Of a stretch of DNA of 6,420 nucleotides, positions 6,393-6,420 are shown one piece after another. Each line of letters starts with the position of its first letter. The stretch's first letter is position 1. Made by a program: the position numbers and the translations under genes. The stretch spans positions 1-6,420 of the forward strand of contig CANGML010000104.1 of assembly GCA_947454585.1 (NCBI GenBank), written 5' to 3'. The notes under the pieces are model-generated. The model had not been told where the DNA came from and did no database searches. It saw nothing but the letters and a program-made list of their open reading frames with translations. Source of the DNA: Comamonadaceae bacterium. Lineage in GTDB: Bacteria > Pseudomonadota > Gammaproteobacteria > Burkholderiales > Burkholderiaceae_C.

Positions 6393-6420
6393 AGGTCAGT
6401 AGATGGACTCAATAGCCAGG

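Overview
The window holds the 3' part of a heavy-metal efflux operon of the CzcCBA type (HME-RND family). A small, divergent PII-family gene is attached to the end of the operon, and one convergent gene of unknown function (a DUF6352-like protein) fills the right-hand side. All genes are tightly packed, the coding DNA is moderately GC-rich, and gene order and sequence style suggest a betaproteobacterium of the order Burkholderiales, possibly Comamonadaceae. That placement is inferred from protein style only; the window has no rRNA or other marker.

Layout. 1-696 (+): C-terminal 231 residues of a TolC/CzcC-type outer-membrane channel, cut by the window edge. 722-1882 (+): CzcB-type periplasmic adaptor with a lipoprotein signal. 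1886-4996 (+): full-length CzcA-type RND pump. 5010-5372 (+): PII-like protein. 5373-6392 (-): DUF6352-like protein, whose stop codon directly abuts the PII stop with no base between. The last 28 bases are the upstream flank of the minus-strand gene. No tRNA, rRNA, insertion sequence, CRISPR array or clear intrinsic terminator was seen, and no gene-free stretch exceeds 30 bases. The operon promoter and any metal sensor lie to the left of the window.

How the genes work together. The three efflux genes should form a tripartite complex: a proton-driven inner-membrane pump, a periplasmic adaptor and an outer-membrane channel that expel a metal cation from the periplasm or cytoplasm. The substrate cannot be fixed. 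The pump lacks the CusA methionine triad, which argues against Cu/Ag, yet it also lacks the first aspartate of the CzcA TM4 motif. The PII-like protein keeps the fold signature but has lost the uridylylation tyrosine and most ATP/2-oxoglutarate contacts. It is therefore probably not a standard nitrogen sensor, and its place in the operon suggests a role tied to the pump. PII paralogues beside CzcA-type pumps have, to my recollection, been noted before as a separate PII subgroup, but I know of no established function. This is the most interesting part of the window.
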